Shown: in pieces, positions 38,295-45,002 of the stretch
Layout: every line of letters starts with the position of its first letter
Numbering within the stretch: the first letter of the stretch is position 1
Source: Cysteiniphilum marinum
GTDB lineage: Bacteria; Pseudomonadota; Gammaproteobacteria; Francisellales; Francisellaceae
Reading direction: 5' to 3'
Length of the DNA: 64,000 nt
NCBI RefSeq assembly: GCF_014857925.1
Contig: NZ_JACYVZ010000003.1
Coordinates: forward strand, 62,001-126,000
The notes under the pieces: generated by a model
Seen by the model: the letters and a program-made list of their open reading frames with translations, nothing else
The model's database searches: none
Told to the model about the DNA's origin: nothing
Program-made: the position numbers and the translations under genes

Positions 38295-39401
38295 TCAGTT
38301 AATAGTTTCCTCGATCAGCTGTAATTGTAGCTTTATCACCGTTTTGGCAATCGTTTGCTTATTGCGAATATTTTTAAGTGCTAAACCATAGTTATATTCC
38401 GTTAACTCTTTTTGAATTTTGTCACTCAAAGAGATATTAAATATGGCATGCGCTGAATTTTGATAAAGATGTCTTAGTGCTATTTGAAAATCATTAAACG
38501 TGGACTTGTTGCGTAATGCATCAATTGCCTTGAGTGTTTGCAAAATATCCTTTTCTGATTGCTGTTGCAATGTACTGAAAAACCAATGGTGGCGATAGAG
38601 TCTAAGGCTAAGTTTTTGCGTACTTTTCGGCGGTTTAAGCTCATTTAATACCTCTATAAGTGCTTGTTCGCCGTCTAAATGCACCAACAATAGAGCAAAT
38701 AAAATATCATGATTTTCACATTGCCATTCAACTGCATCTAATAATGGTTTAATTCTTGTTATAGTTAAGGTTTGTAAGGGCTTAAGAATATGTTCAAAGG
38801 CACCTAGTTGTTGTAATGTCGATAAGAAAACCTCGAAGTTTGCCGTGCTTAATGCGCGTATAAACTCCTGCAAAATACGCTCGTGGGATAATGCTTCAAG
38901 CTCGTTATTGGCAATAATGGTTTGCATAAGTTTTAGCGTTTCATCAGCAATGGTAAATCCAAGGTGATGAAGCTTGGCAGCAAAGCGTGCGACACGCAGC
39001 ACGCGCAAAGGATCTTCACAAAAAGCATCACTAACATGGCGAAGTTTTTTGTTTTTGATATCGTCTTGACCATTAAAAGGGTCGTGTAGTTGCCCATCTT
39101 CATCAATTGCCATGGCATTAATCGTGAGATCTCGTCGCTTTAAATCTTCCATTAATGACACTTCATTCGTGTTAAATGTAAAGGCTTGATAGCCACGACC
39201 TGTTTTTACTTCCGTGCGCGCTAGTGCGTATTCCTCGTGTGTTTCAGGATGTAGAAACACGGGGAAATGCTTACCTACTTGAATAAATCCAAGCTTTAGC
39301 ATATCCAATGGTTTTGCATTAACCACAAGCCAGTCATGATCTTTAACTGGCAGGTTTAATAATTGATCGCGGACAGCGCCGCCGACTAAATATGTTTGCA
39401 T
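38295..39401 (-). CDS. cca: CCA-adding tRNA nucleotidyltransferase
   Basis: Adds or repairs the 3'-CCA of tRNA. The N-terminal nucleotidyltransferase motif YLVGGAVRDQLLNLPVKDHDWLVV, the RTEVKTGRGYQ segment, the RRDLTINAMAIDEDG basic motif, HDPFNGQDDI and the template arm EDPLRVLRVARFAAKL are all as in class II enzymes. HERILQEFIRAL follows. At 368 residues it is shorter than the ~410-residue enterobacterial enzyme, and the C-terminal HD phosphohydrolase motif is not evident, so only the core activity is expected. It is divergent from msbA. Confidence 0.94.
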   Translation of the reverse strand: MQTYLVGGAVRDQLLNLPVKDHDWLVVNAKPLDMLKLGFIQVGKHFPVFLHPETHEEYALARTEVKTGRGYQAFTFNTNEVSLMEDLKRRDLTINAMAIDEDGQLHDPFNGQDDIKNKKLRHVSDAFCEDPLRVLRVARFAAKLHHLGFTIADETLKLMQTIIANNELEALSHERILQEFIRALSTANFEVFLSTLQQLGAFEHILKPLQTLTITRIKPLLDAVEWQCENHDILFALLLVHLDGEQALIEVLNELKPPKSTQKLSLRLYRHHWFFSTLQQQSEKDILQTLKAIDALRNKSTFNDFQIALRHLYQNSAHAIFNISLSDKIQKELTEYNYGLALKNIRNKQTIAKTVIKLQLQLIEETIN

Positions 39402-39501
39402 GTTTATTGTAGCTTAATCGAGCTTATTCTTTATGTTATCAATAAATTTAGGTAAACTCTGTCACAATTTCTGCTTCTAACGTAAAAATAAAGATAAAAA
39501 T

Positions 39502-41271
39502 ATGCAAGATATGCAAGTTTCTGAAAATGCGAATAAGAAAACCTATAGTCTGTATAAAAGATTACTATGGGAGGTCAGATCGCTATGGCCACTTTTATTA
39601 ATCTCTGTCATCGGTAGCATTATCTATTCGGCGTGTGATGCCTATGCGATGTATTTGATTAAACCGTTATTAAATAAAGGATTTACGCCAACTGGGGGTG
39701 AGTTTTTAAAGGGCATCGCTTTGGTGTTTTTGCTTTTGTTTACTTTGCGTGGTGTTGGCTCTTTCTTATCATCATTTTTTATGGGTAAGCTTGGCGCTCA
39801 AGTTGTTTATCGTTTTCGCAAACGAATGTTTGGTAAGTTTTTAGATCTGCCCGCGCATTATTATGATAAAACATCATCAGGTAAATTACTCTCTAAGCTT
39901 TTATATAACGTCGATCAGGTGACCAGTGCAACAGGTTCTGCGATTATCACTGTCGTGCAAGATGGCACCTTTGTCATTGGATTGATTATTGTAATGGTCG
40001 TAACCAGTTGGCAGTTATCAATTACAGTGATTGTGGTTGCCCCTTTCCTTGCGGTTTTTATCACTTGGATCAGTAAGAAATTTCGCCATTATAGCCGTAA
40101 TACCCAGTCAGCAATGGGTTCAGTAACACACTTTGCCGAAGAAGCATTGATTAATTACAAAGAAATCCGTGTCTTTGGTGGGCAAAAATATCAACTGCAA
40201 AAGTTTGATCACAACCTAAGCTATACCTATCGCCAGCAAATCAAAACGTTGATGCTCGATGGATTATCTTCACCAATCATTCAATTTATTGGTGCGATTG
40301 TGATTGCGGTGATTTTGTTTATCGTGGCAACCTATGGTTTAAAAGAAGGCGGTTGGCTTGATGCCGGTGGCTTTGTTGCTTTTTTTGCATCAATGATGGC
40401 GATTTTAAAGCCGATTAAAAATTTAACCAATGTTAACTCAACCATTCAAAAAGCGATTGCGGCAACTGAGGATATCTTTGAGATCTTGGATGCTAAATCT
40501 GAAGAAGATAAGGGTACTAAGCAATTATCACATGTCAAAGGGCAAGTTGAATTTAAAGATTTAAGCTTCTCTTATCCGGAGTCTCAGCAAGTGGTATTAA
40601 AACATATCAGTTTAATCGCAAAACCTGGGCAAACGATTGCTTTGGTTGGGCGATCAGGTGGTGGTAAAACCACGATGGTGAATTTGTTGGCACGCTTCTA
40701 TCAACCAACAAAGGGGCAGATCCTTCTAGATAATGAGGATATGCAATCACTGACTTTGGCAAACTTGCGTAGTCATATTTCATTGGTTTCGCAGCATGTT
40801 AATCTGTTTGATGACACGCTCCTTCATAATATCGCTTATGGTCGTGATGGTGAGGTCAGTGAGGAAGAAGTGATTCAAGCGGCAAAAGCTGCCAATGCCT
40901 GGGATTTTATTGAGAAGCTGCCTAAAGGCTTATATACGGAAGTTGGACAAAATGGTCTAAGTCTATCTGGTGGACAACGTCAACGTGTTGCAATTGCTCG
41001 AGCCCTTTTGAAAAATGCGCCAGTATTAATTCTAGATGAAGCAACCAGTGCATTGGATAATGAATCTGAGCGTATAGTGCAGCAGGCATTAGAGCGCTTA
41101 ATGAAAGATCGCACGACGTTTGTTGTTGCTCATAGGCTATCAACGGTTGAACACGCTGATCAGATCGTGGTGATGGATGGCGGTGAGATTGTTGAGATGG
41201 GTAGTCACAAAGCATTATTGCAAAATGAAAATGGCTTATATTATCAGCTTTATCATCAATCGCTGCATTAA
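39502..41271 (+). CDS. msbA: lipid A export ABC transporter MsbA
   Basis: A half-size ABC exporter that flips lipid A-core across the inner membrane. Six membrane helices occupy about residues 20-310, including DAYAMYLIKPLLNKGF near helix one. The nucleotide-binding domain shows Walker A GRSGGGKTT, the Q-loop, the signature LSGGQRQRVAIARALL, Walker B VLILDEATSALD and the H-loop VVAHRLSTVEHAD. 589 residues, normal. lpxK follows within 14 bases; the pair matches the valA-valB arrangement described in Francisella. Confidence 0.95.
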   Translation: MQDMQVSENANKKTYSLYKRLLWEVRSLWPLLLISVIGSIIYSACDAYAMYLIKPLLNKGFTPTGGEFLKGIALVFLLLFTLRGVGSFLSSFFMGKLGAQVVYRFRKRMFGKFLDLPAHYYDKTSSGKLLSKLLYNVDQVTSATGSAIITVVQDGTFVIGLIIVMVVTSWQLSITVIVVAPFLAVFITWISKKFRHYSRNTQSAMGSVTHFAEEALINYKEIRVFGGQKYQLQKFDHNLSYTYRQQIKTLMLDGLSSPIIQFIGAIVIAVILFIVATYGLKEGGWLDAGGFVAFFASMMAILKPIKNLTNVNSTIQKAIAATEDIFEILDAKSEEDKGTKQLSHVKGQVEFKDLSFSYPESQQVVLKHISLIAKPGQTIALVGRSGGGKTTMVNLLARFYQPTKGQILLDNEDMQSLTLANLRSHISLVSQHVNLFDDTLLHNIAYGRDGEVSEEEVIQAAKAANAWDFIEKLPKGLYTEVGQNGLSLSGGQRQRVAIARALLKNAPVLILDEATSALDNESERIVQQALERLMKDRTTFVVAHRLSTVEHADQIVVMDGGEIVEMGSHKALLQNENGLYYQLYHQSLH

Positions 41272-41284
41272 AGAGCCATAAGTG

Positions 41285-42304
41285 ATGCAAAAGGATTGGT
41301 ACACAGCGCATAAGACTTGGCGCGCAATAATCTTGACACCTTTGTCATGGCTTTTCTCATACATTGCTAAGAAACGCAGAGTCAAGCTACAACAAAAGGC
41401 ATATCACAGTAAATTGCCGTTGATTGTCGTTGGTAATATTGCTGTTGGTGGCACGGGTAAAACCCCTGTGGTTGAAGCCATTTGCCAACATTTAAAAGAG
41501 CAGGGCTATCATCTAGCGATTATTACTCGTGGTTATGGTGGCAAAGCGACACACTATCCTTTTATGATAGATCAAACAACGACAGCAAATATCTGTGGTG
41601 ATGAGCCTTTTATGCTGCATCAATTATTACAAGATATTCCAATTATTATTTCGCCTAAGCGTGTTGAAGCGATTCAATATATCGAAAAGAAGCTTAAAAC
41701 GGTTGATGTCATTGTCAGTGATGATGGTTTGCAGCATTATGCGATGCATCGAGACATAGAAATTGCGGTGATTGATGGTCAGCGTCAATTTGGTAATGGT
41801 CTGTGTTTGCCAGCAGGCCCTTTGCGTGAGCCGATTACACGCTTAAAAGAAGTTGATATGATGATTGTCAACGGTGGTGGTAGGGCGAGCGTAAGCAACA
41901 AAGCACAATATGATATGCAATTGCTGCCACAAAACTTAGTGAGTTTAGCAACAGGTCAAAAGTTTGCTATTGATCAATTACTGCAGTCCATGGGTAGTAC
42001 ATGCTATGCTGTAGCAGGCATTGGTAATCCAAAGCGCTTTTTTAATACCTTAAAGAATCTGGGCTTTATGGTTGAAGCATATCCCTTTAAAGATCATCAC
42101 AGCTTTACACTTGATGATTTTAAATCGATGGATGATGAAAAGCCTGTGATTATGACGTACAAAGATGCGGTAAAATGCCAAAGCTTTGCCAAAGATAATT
42201 GGTATTATTTGGCGATATCACCTGAAATTGAAAAAGAATTCTTTAAGACATTAGATGATAAACTCTCTCTGCTAGAGAGGGGAAAGGAGGGAGGAAAACT
42301 CTAA
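41285..42304 (+). CDS. lpxK: tetraacyldisaccharide 4'-kinase LpxK
   Basis: Phosphorylates the lipid A precursor at the 4' position at the inner-membrane face. A hydrophobic N-terminal anchor (AIILTPLSWLFSYIAKKRR) precedes the P-loop VGNIAVGGTGKTPVVEAI. Further LpxK motifs are ITRGYGGKA, GDEPFMLHQ, VIVSDDGLQHYAMHRDIEI and LPAGPLREP. A GTG at 41282 sits just before ATG 41285. The extreme C-terminus (LSLLERGKEGGKL) is encoded by a CTCTCT...AGAGAG palindrome with a purine-rich tail, so a repeat fragment has probably replaced the native end. Confidence 0.94.
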   Translation: MQKDWYTAHKTWRAIILTPLSWLFSYIAKKRRVKLQQKAYHSKLPLIVVGNIAVGGTGKTPVVEAICQHLKEQGYHLAIITRGYGGKATHYPFMIDQTTTANICGDEPFMLHQLLQDIPIIISPKRVEAIQYIEKKLKTVDVIVSDDGLQHYAMHRDIEIAVIDGQRQFGNGLCLPAGPLREPITRLKEVDMMIVNGGGRASVSNKAQYDMQLLPQNLVSLATGQKFAIDQLLQSMGSTCYAVAGIGNPKRFFNTLKNLGFMVEAYPFKDHHSFTLDDFKSMDDEKPVIMTYKDAVKCQSFAKDNWYYLAISPEIEKEFFKTLDDKLSLLERGKEGGKL

Positions 42305-42349
42305 CAGAGAAACTTGTTTGATCAGTTATTTTGGCTTTATAAATAAAAC

Positions 42350-42439
42350 CTACTTGATCATAAAAATTTGTGGTTGATCTTTTTCGTTGTTAATCTTGCT
42401 TTGACGAACGTAGTCGATATATAAGTCAAATAATTTCAT
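42350..42439 (-). CDS. possible 29-residue small protein
   Basis: A short reading frame on the minus strand in the 318-bp gap between lpxK and the amidohydrolase gene. It begins MKLFDLYIDYVRQSK and ends QIFMIK. It has a strong ribosome site, AAGAGGTG, seven bases before the ATG, and an extended -10-like TGCTATTCT farther upstream. The peptide is charged and amphipathic, not a membrane segment. No family is recognised. Support is only the translation signals and a sensible start-to-stop frame. The rest of the gap shows nothing else. Confidence 0.4.
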   Translation of the reverse strand: MKLFDLYIDYVRQSKINNEKDQPQIFMIK

Positions 42440-42622
42440 AATATTCACCTCTTGGGTTGTGGTTTACTGGGGGTATCTACGCTCAAGAATAGCAGAAAAA
42501 AAATAATTTGCTGTTTCAATGGGGTATTGTTGTGTATCAAAACTGTTACAGCGTTGAGGCAGTAAACGCTGTAAAATGAGTTACGGTGAGTATAGAATAC
42601 AAAAAACTTGAATTGATGGAGT

Positions 42623-43468
42623 ATGGTTTTGCAAGTTATCGATACACATGTGCACTTTTGGGACTTAAAACAAAAGATAAATAGTTGGGTATTAAATCAA
42701 TCAAATGAAGCATTGAAGCATGATTTCTTGCCTCAGACGCTACAGCAGAAAATGCAGGATAAACTCTATGGTGCTTTACATATTGAGGCGCATGATAGTC
42801 GTATTGACACAGAGATTGAAATCAAGTGGTTGATGGCAGTGGCGCAAAAATGCCCTAATTTGCAAATCAAACATATTGCTTATGTTGATATGACATTGCC
42901 AAAAGTACCGTTTATTGCCAAGCTAGACAAGCTTAAGCAATATCCGCAAGTTGTCGGTATTCGTCATATTCTAGCCTATGAACAAGGTGTTGATTACTGC
43001 CCTGAATCGCAGGATTTATCAACGCATCCCAATGTATTAGCCAATTTGCAAATATTAGCGGATTATGATCTTATTTTTGACTGTCAAGCCTACCCGCGAC
43101 AGTTATTAAATCTTGCACCACACCTTAAAGCATCACGTGTTAAAACGGTGATTGAGCATTGTGGTTTGCCATTATGGGATAATCATGAGCAGTGTCAGCT
43201 ATGGCAGCAAAGTATGCGAGTCTTATCCGAGGTTGAGAACGTTTCACTGAAATTATCAGGACTGCAAATGTTAGGACAGCTTGCGCATAGCAAAGCGATT
43301 GTTGACTATGCGATTGATTGTTTTGGTTACCAGAGACTCATGTATGCCTCAAATAATCCCGTGTGTTTTCGTGATAACCCACTTGAGTGGTTTAAAGCAC
43401 TGGATCAACTATGCGCAGGTAAAGGTGAGGTTTTTTATGATAATGCATTAATTTTCTATCAATTTTAA
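42623..43468 (+). CDS. amidohydrolase-family metal-dependent hydrolase
   Basis: A TIM-barrel hydrolase of 281 residues in the amidohydrolase-2 group that includes fuconolactonases and pyrone-dicarboxylate lactonases. The opening metal motif is VIDTHVHFWDLKQKINSWV, a form common to sugar-lactone hydrolases. The segments GIRHILAYEQG, VIEHCGLP and NVSLKLSGLQMLGQ follow, with RLMYASNNPVCF near the C-terminus where a metal-site aspartate is usual; here it seems to be replaced by Asn. The substrate is unknown. Single gene with a GGAG ribosome site. Confidence 0.8.
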   Translation: MVLQVIDTHVHFWDLKQKINSWVLNQSNEALKHDFLPQTLQQKMQDKLYGALHIEAHDSRIDTEIEIKWLMAVAQKCPNLQIKHIAYVDMTLPKVPFIAKLDKLKQYPQVVGIRHILAYEQGVDYCPESQDLSTHPNVLANLQILADYDLIFDCQAYPRQLLNLAPHLKASRVKTVIEHCGLPLWDNHEQCQLWQQSMRVLSEVENVSLKLSGLQMLGQLAHSKAIVDYAIDCFGYQRLMYASNNPVCFRDNPLEWFKALDQLCAGKGEVFYDNALIFYQF

Positions 43469-43496
43469 TTCCTTGCAGAAGACTAATGCTTAGCAT

Positions 43497-43661
43497 ATAC
43501 CGCTCGTAAATCATTTTGCGGTATTCGATGTCAAAGAATTTTTTGATGATTTTGAGTGATTGTATTGCAGGTAATAGCTAGGGCTATTGGCAACATACAA
43601 TCACTCAAAGGTGCAGGAAATTCGACGGCAGAAATATTGTAAAATGGTTTGTGAGCGGTAT
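43497..43661 (+). repeat. dispersed palindromic element, 165-bp copy (left of cassette)
   Basis: A full copy from ATACCGCTCG to GAGCGGTAT. The two halves are imperfect inverted repeats: ATACCGCTCGTAAATCATTTT on the left matches ATACCGCTCACAAACCATTTT read from the right. Each half also contains TTTGAGTGATTGTAT, and a short loop with GGTAATAGCTAGGGC lies in the middle. There is no ORF and no evident target-site duplication. It lies in the 284-bp gap before the MazF/PemK toxin-antitoxin pair. Confidence 0.88.
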
Positions 43662-43752
43662 GTTGCTCTGGTCATTACGATTAAACTCTTTATTTGATGT
43701 TTGTCAAAATGTAGTCCATAATTTCAGACATCAATGAGTATATGGAGTTTTT

Positions 43753-43956
43753 ATGCAGTCAAAACATATTGATTTAATCACTCAGAAGCTAAACCATTTA
43801 CCCGCGAAGTATTTTGCAGAAGTGGAGGATTTTATTGATTTTTTGCATCAAAAAGATAGTTTGCAAAAAGTGCGTCAAGATTTCACAATGATGTCACAGT
43901 CAAGCTTTCAAGCAGTGTGGGATAATGATGAGGACGAAATCTATAATGACCTATGA
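43753..43956 (+). CDS. antitoxin of a MazF/PemK-type pair (DUF2281-like)
   Basis: A 67-residue acidic protein upstream of and overlapping a MazF/PemK-type toxin gene. The N-terminal stretch LITQKLNHLPAKYFAEVEDF resembles DUF2281-type antitoxins. The C-terminus, SSFQAVWDNDEDEIYNDL, is the acidic toxin-binding tail common to antitoxins of this kind. Its stop codon lies inside the toxin gene, giving coupled translation. The module is bracketed, together with the next two genes, by copies of the palindromic element. Confidence 0.75.
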   Translation: MQSKHIDLITQKLNHLPAKYFAEVEDFIDFLHQKDSLQKVRQDFTMMSQSSFQAVWDNDEDEIYNDL

Positions 43957-44299
43957 TGTTGGTGATATTGTTTTAGTCCCATTCCCTTTTACGAACTTAC
44001 TATCTTCAAAAAAACGCCCAGCGGTGGTGATAAGTCAGAAAACTTACCAATATAAAAGACCAGACATTATTTTGATGGCGATTACAAGTCAGATTAAAAT
44101 GCCGCTTGGATATGGTGAGTGCATATTATCCCAATGGCAACAAGCAGGGTTGCCTAAATTATCAATGCTTAAACCGTTGATTGCGACTATCGATCAAAAA
44201 AACATTTTAAAGAAACTTGGTGCTTTGACAGCGTTAGATCAAAAAAGTCTTTTTGAAGTTATGTCAAATTTATTTGATTCAACAAGTGGTGGTAAATAA
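43946..44299 (+). CDS. MazF/PemK-type endoribonuclease toxin
   Basis: A 117-residue toxin with the SH3-like MazF/PemK fold: YDVGDIVLVPFPFTNLLSSK, then KKRPAVVISQ, DIILMAITSQI, and SKLSMLKPLIATIDQKNI-like C-terminal strands. Proteins of this family cleave mRNA at short sequences. An earlier in-frame start at 43925 would overlap the antitoxin further; ATG 43946 begins at the fold boundary. Its TAA stop overlaps the ATG of the hydrogenase protease gene by one base, an unusual coupling of a toxin to a maturation enzyme. Confidence 0.85.
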   Translation: MTYDVGDIVLVPFPFTNLLSSKKRPAVVISQKTYQYKRPDIILMAITSQIKMPLGYGECILSQWQQAGLPKLSMLKPLIATIDQKNILKKLGALTALDQKSLFEVMSNLFDSTSGGK

Positions 44300-44772
44300 T
44301 GACGAGAAAACAAAAAACACTTGTTCTTGGTATTGGCTCGCCTTTTGGCGATGATCAATTCGGTTGGTTAGTAGCAAAAGAAATCAAAGAGATGCTCAAG
44401 AGTGGCCAACGTTTACATATCGATATTGAGATTGCCGATCGACCAGGTTTGAATTTATTACGTTTCTTAGAAAAAGACTATGCTCAAATCATTCTAATCG
44501 ATGCAGTTAATGCGGGCGTTAAACCCGGTATGCAATTCACTCTACAGTCTCATGAGATTCTTGAGTTTAGTGGGTTCCTATCTTCACATAATATTGGTGT
44601 TGCACCTTCTTTGGCATTGGCCAATGCGCTTAATATGCAGATAGATCATGTACTGTTTTACGGTGTGCAAGGAAAGCATTTATTTGTGAAGGATGATGTC
44701 TTATCGGATGCTGTTAAGAAGTCAGTGGGTAATATGGCGCAGATGATAACTCTCCAGTTGATTAAATCGTAG
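44299..44772 (+). CDS. [NiFe] hydrogenase maturation protease (M52 family)
   Basis: Cuts the C-terminal tail from the hydrogenase large subunit after nickel insertion. 157 residues with the family start LVLGIGSPFGDDQFGWLVAK and metal-contact candidates D17/D18, D67 (ILIDAVNAG) and H96 (SSHNIGVAPS). The usual glutamate of the first site is an aspartate here. The likely substrate is the alpha subunit at 57172, whose tail after the DPCISCSAH motif is nine residues. It is separated from the main hydrogenase cluster by pta-ackA and is translationally coupled to a toxin gene. Confidence 0.87.
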   Translation: MTRKQKTLVLGIGSPFGDDQFGWLVAKEIKEMLKSGQRLHIDIEIADRPGLNLLRFLEKDYAQIILIDAVNAGVKPGMQFTLQSHEILEFSGFLSSHNIGVAPSLALANALNMQIDHVLFYGVQGKHLFVKDDVLSDAVKKSVGNMAQMITLQLIKS

Positions 44773-44791
44773 GGGCGTATTGCATACGCCC
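44773..44791. repeat. small perfect hairpin after the protease gene
   Basis: GGGCGTATTGCATACGCCC pairs as an 8-bp stem with a 3-base loop directly after the stop codon. No T-run follows, so it may be a REP-like hairpin or a processing/stability element rather than a classic terminator. Confidence 0.5.
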
Positions 44792-44806
44792 GAGAATGGC
44801 ATGCGT

Positions 44807-44971
44807 ATACCGCTCACAAACCATTTTACAATATTTCTGCCGTCGAATTTCCTGCACTTTTGAGTGATTGTTTTTTACTAATAGTCCTAGCTATTACCTG
44901 CAATACAATCACTCAAAATCATCACAAACTTCTTTGACATCGAACACCGTAAAATGATTTACGAGCGGTAT
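44807..44971 (-). repeat. dispersed palindromic element, 165-bp copy (right of cassette)
   Basis: The same length as the copy at 43497-43661 but in the opposite orientation, starting ATACCGCTCACAAACC and ending TTTACGAGCGGTAT. The arms are near-identical to those of the other copy; the central loop differs slightly. Directly after it (44977-45001) comes a 25-bp sequence identical to the reverse complement of 16446-16470. Confidence 0.88.
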
Positions 44972-44976
44972 ATAAA

Positions 44977-45001
44977 GGCTTCGACTTACGCTCAGCCAAC
45001 G
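44977..45001. repeat. single arm of the CTGAGCGTAAGTCGAAG repeat
   Basis: GGCTTCGACTTACGCTCAGC and the next five bases match exactly, in reverse, the left arm of the inverted repeat at 16442-16532. It adjoins the 3' end of pta. Confidence 0.7.
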
Positions 45002-45002
45002 T

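Noticed and set aside
42263-42300. CTCTCT-AGAGAG hairpin at the end of lpxK as a terminator.
   Set aside because: There is no T-run on either strand after the stem; it is better seen as a repeat fragment.
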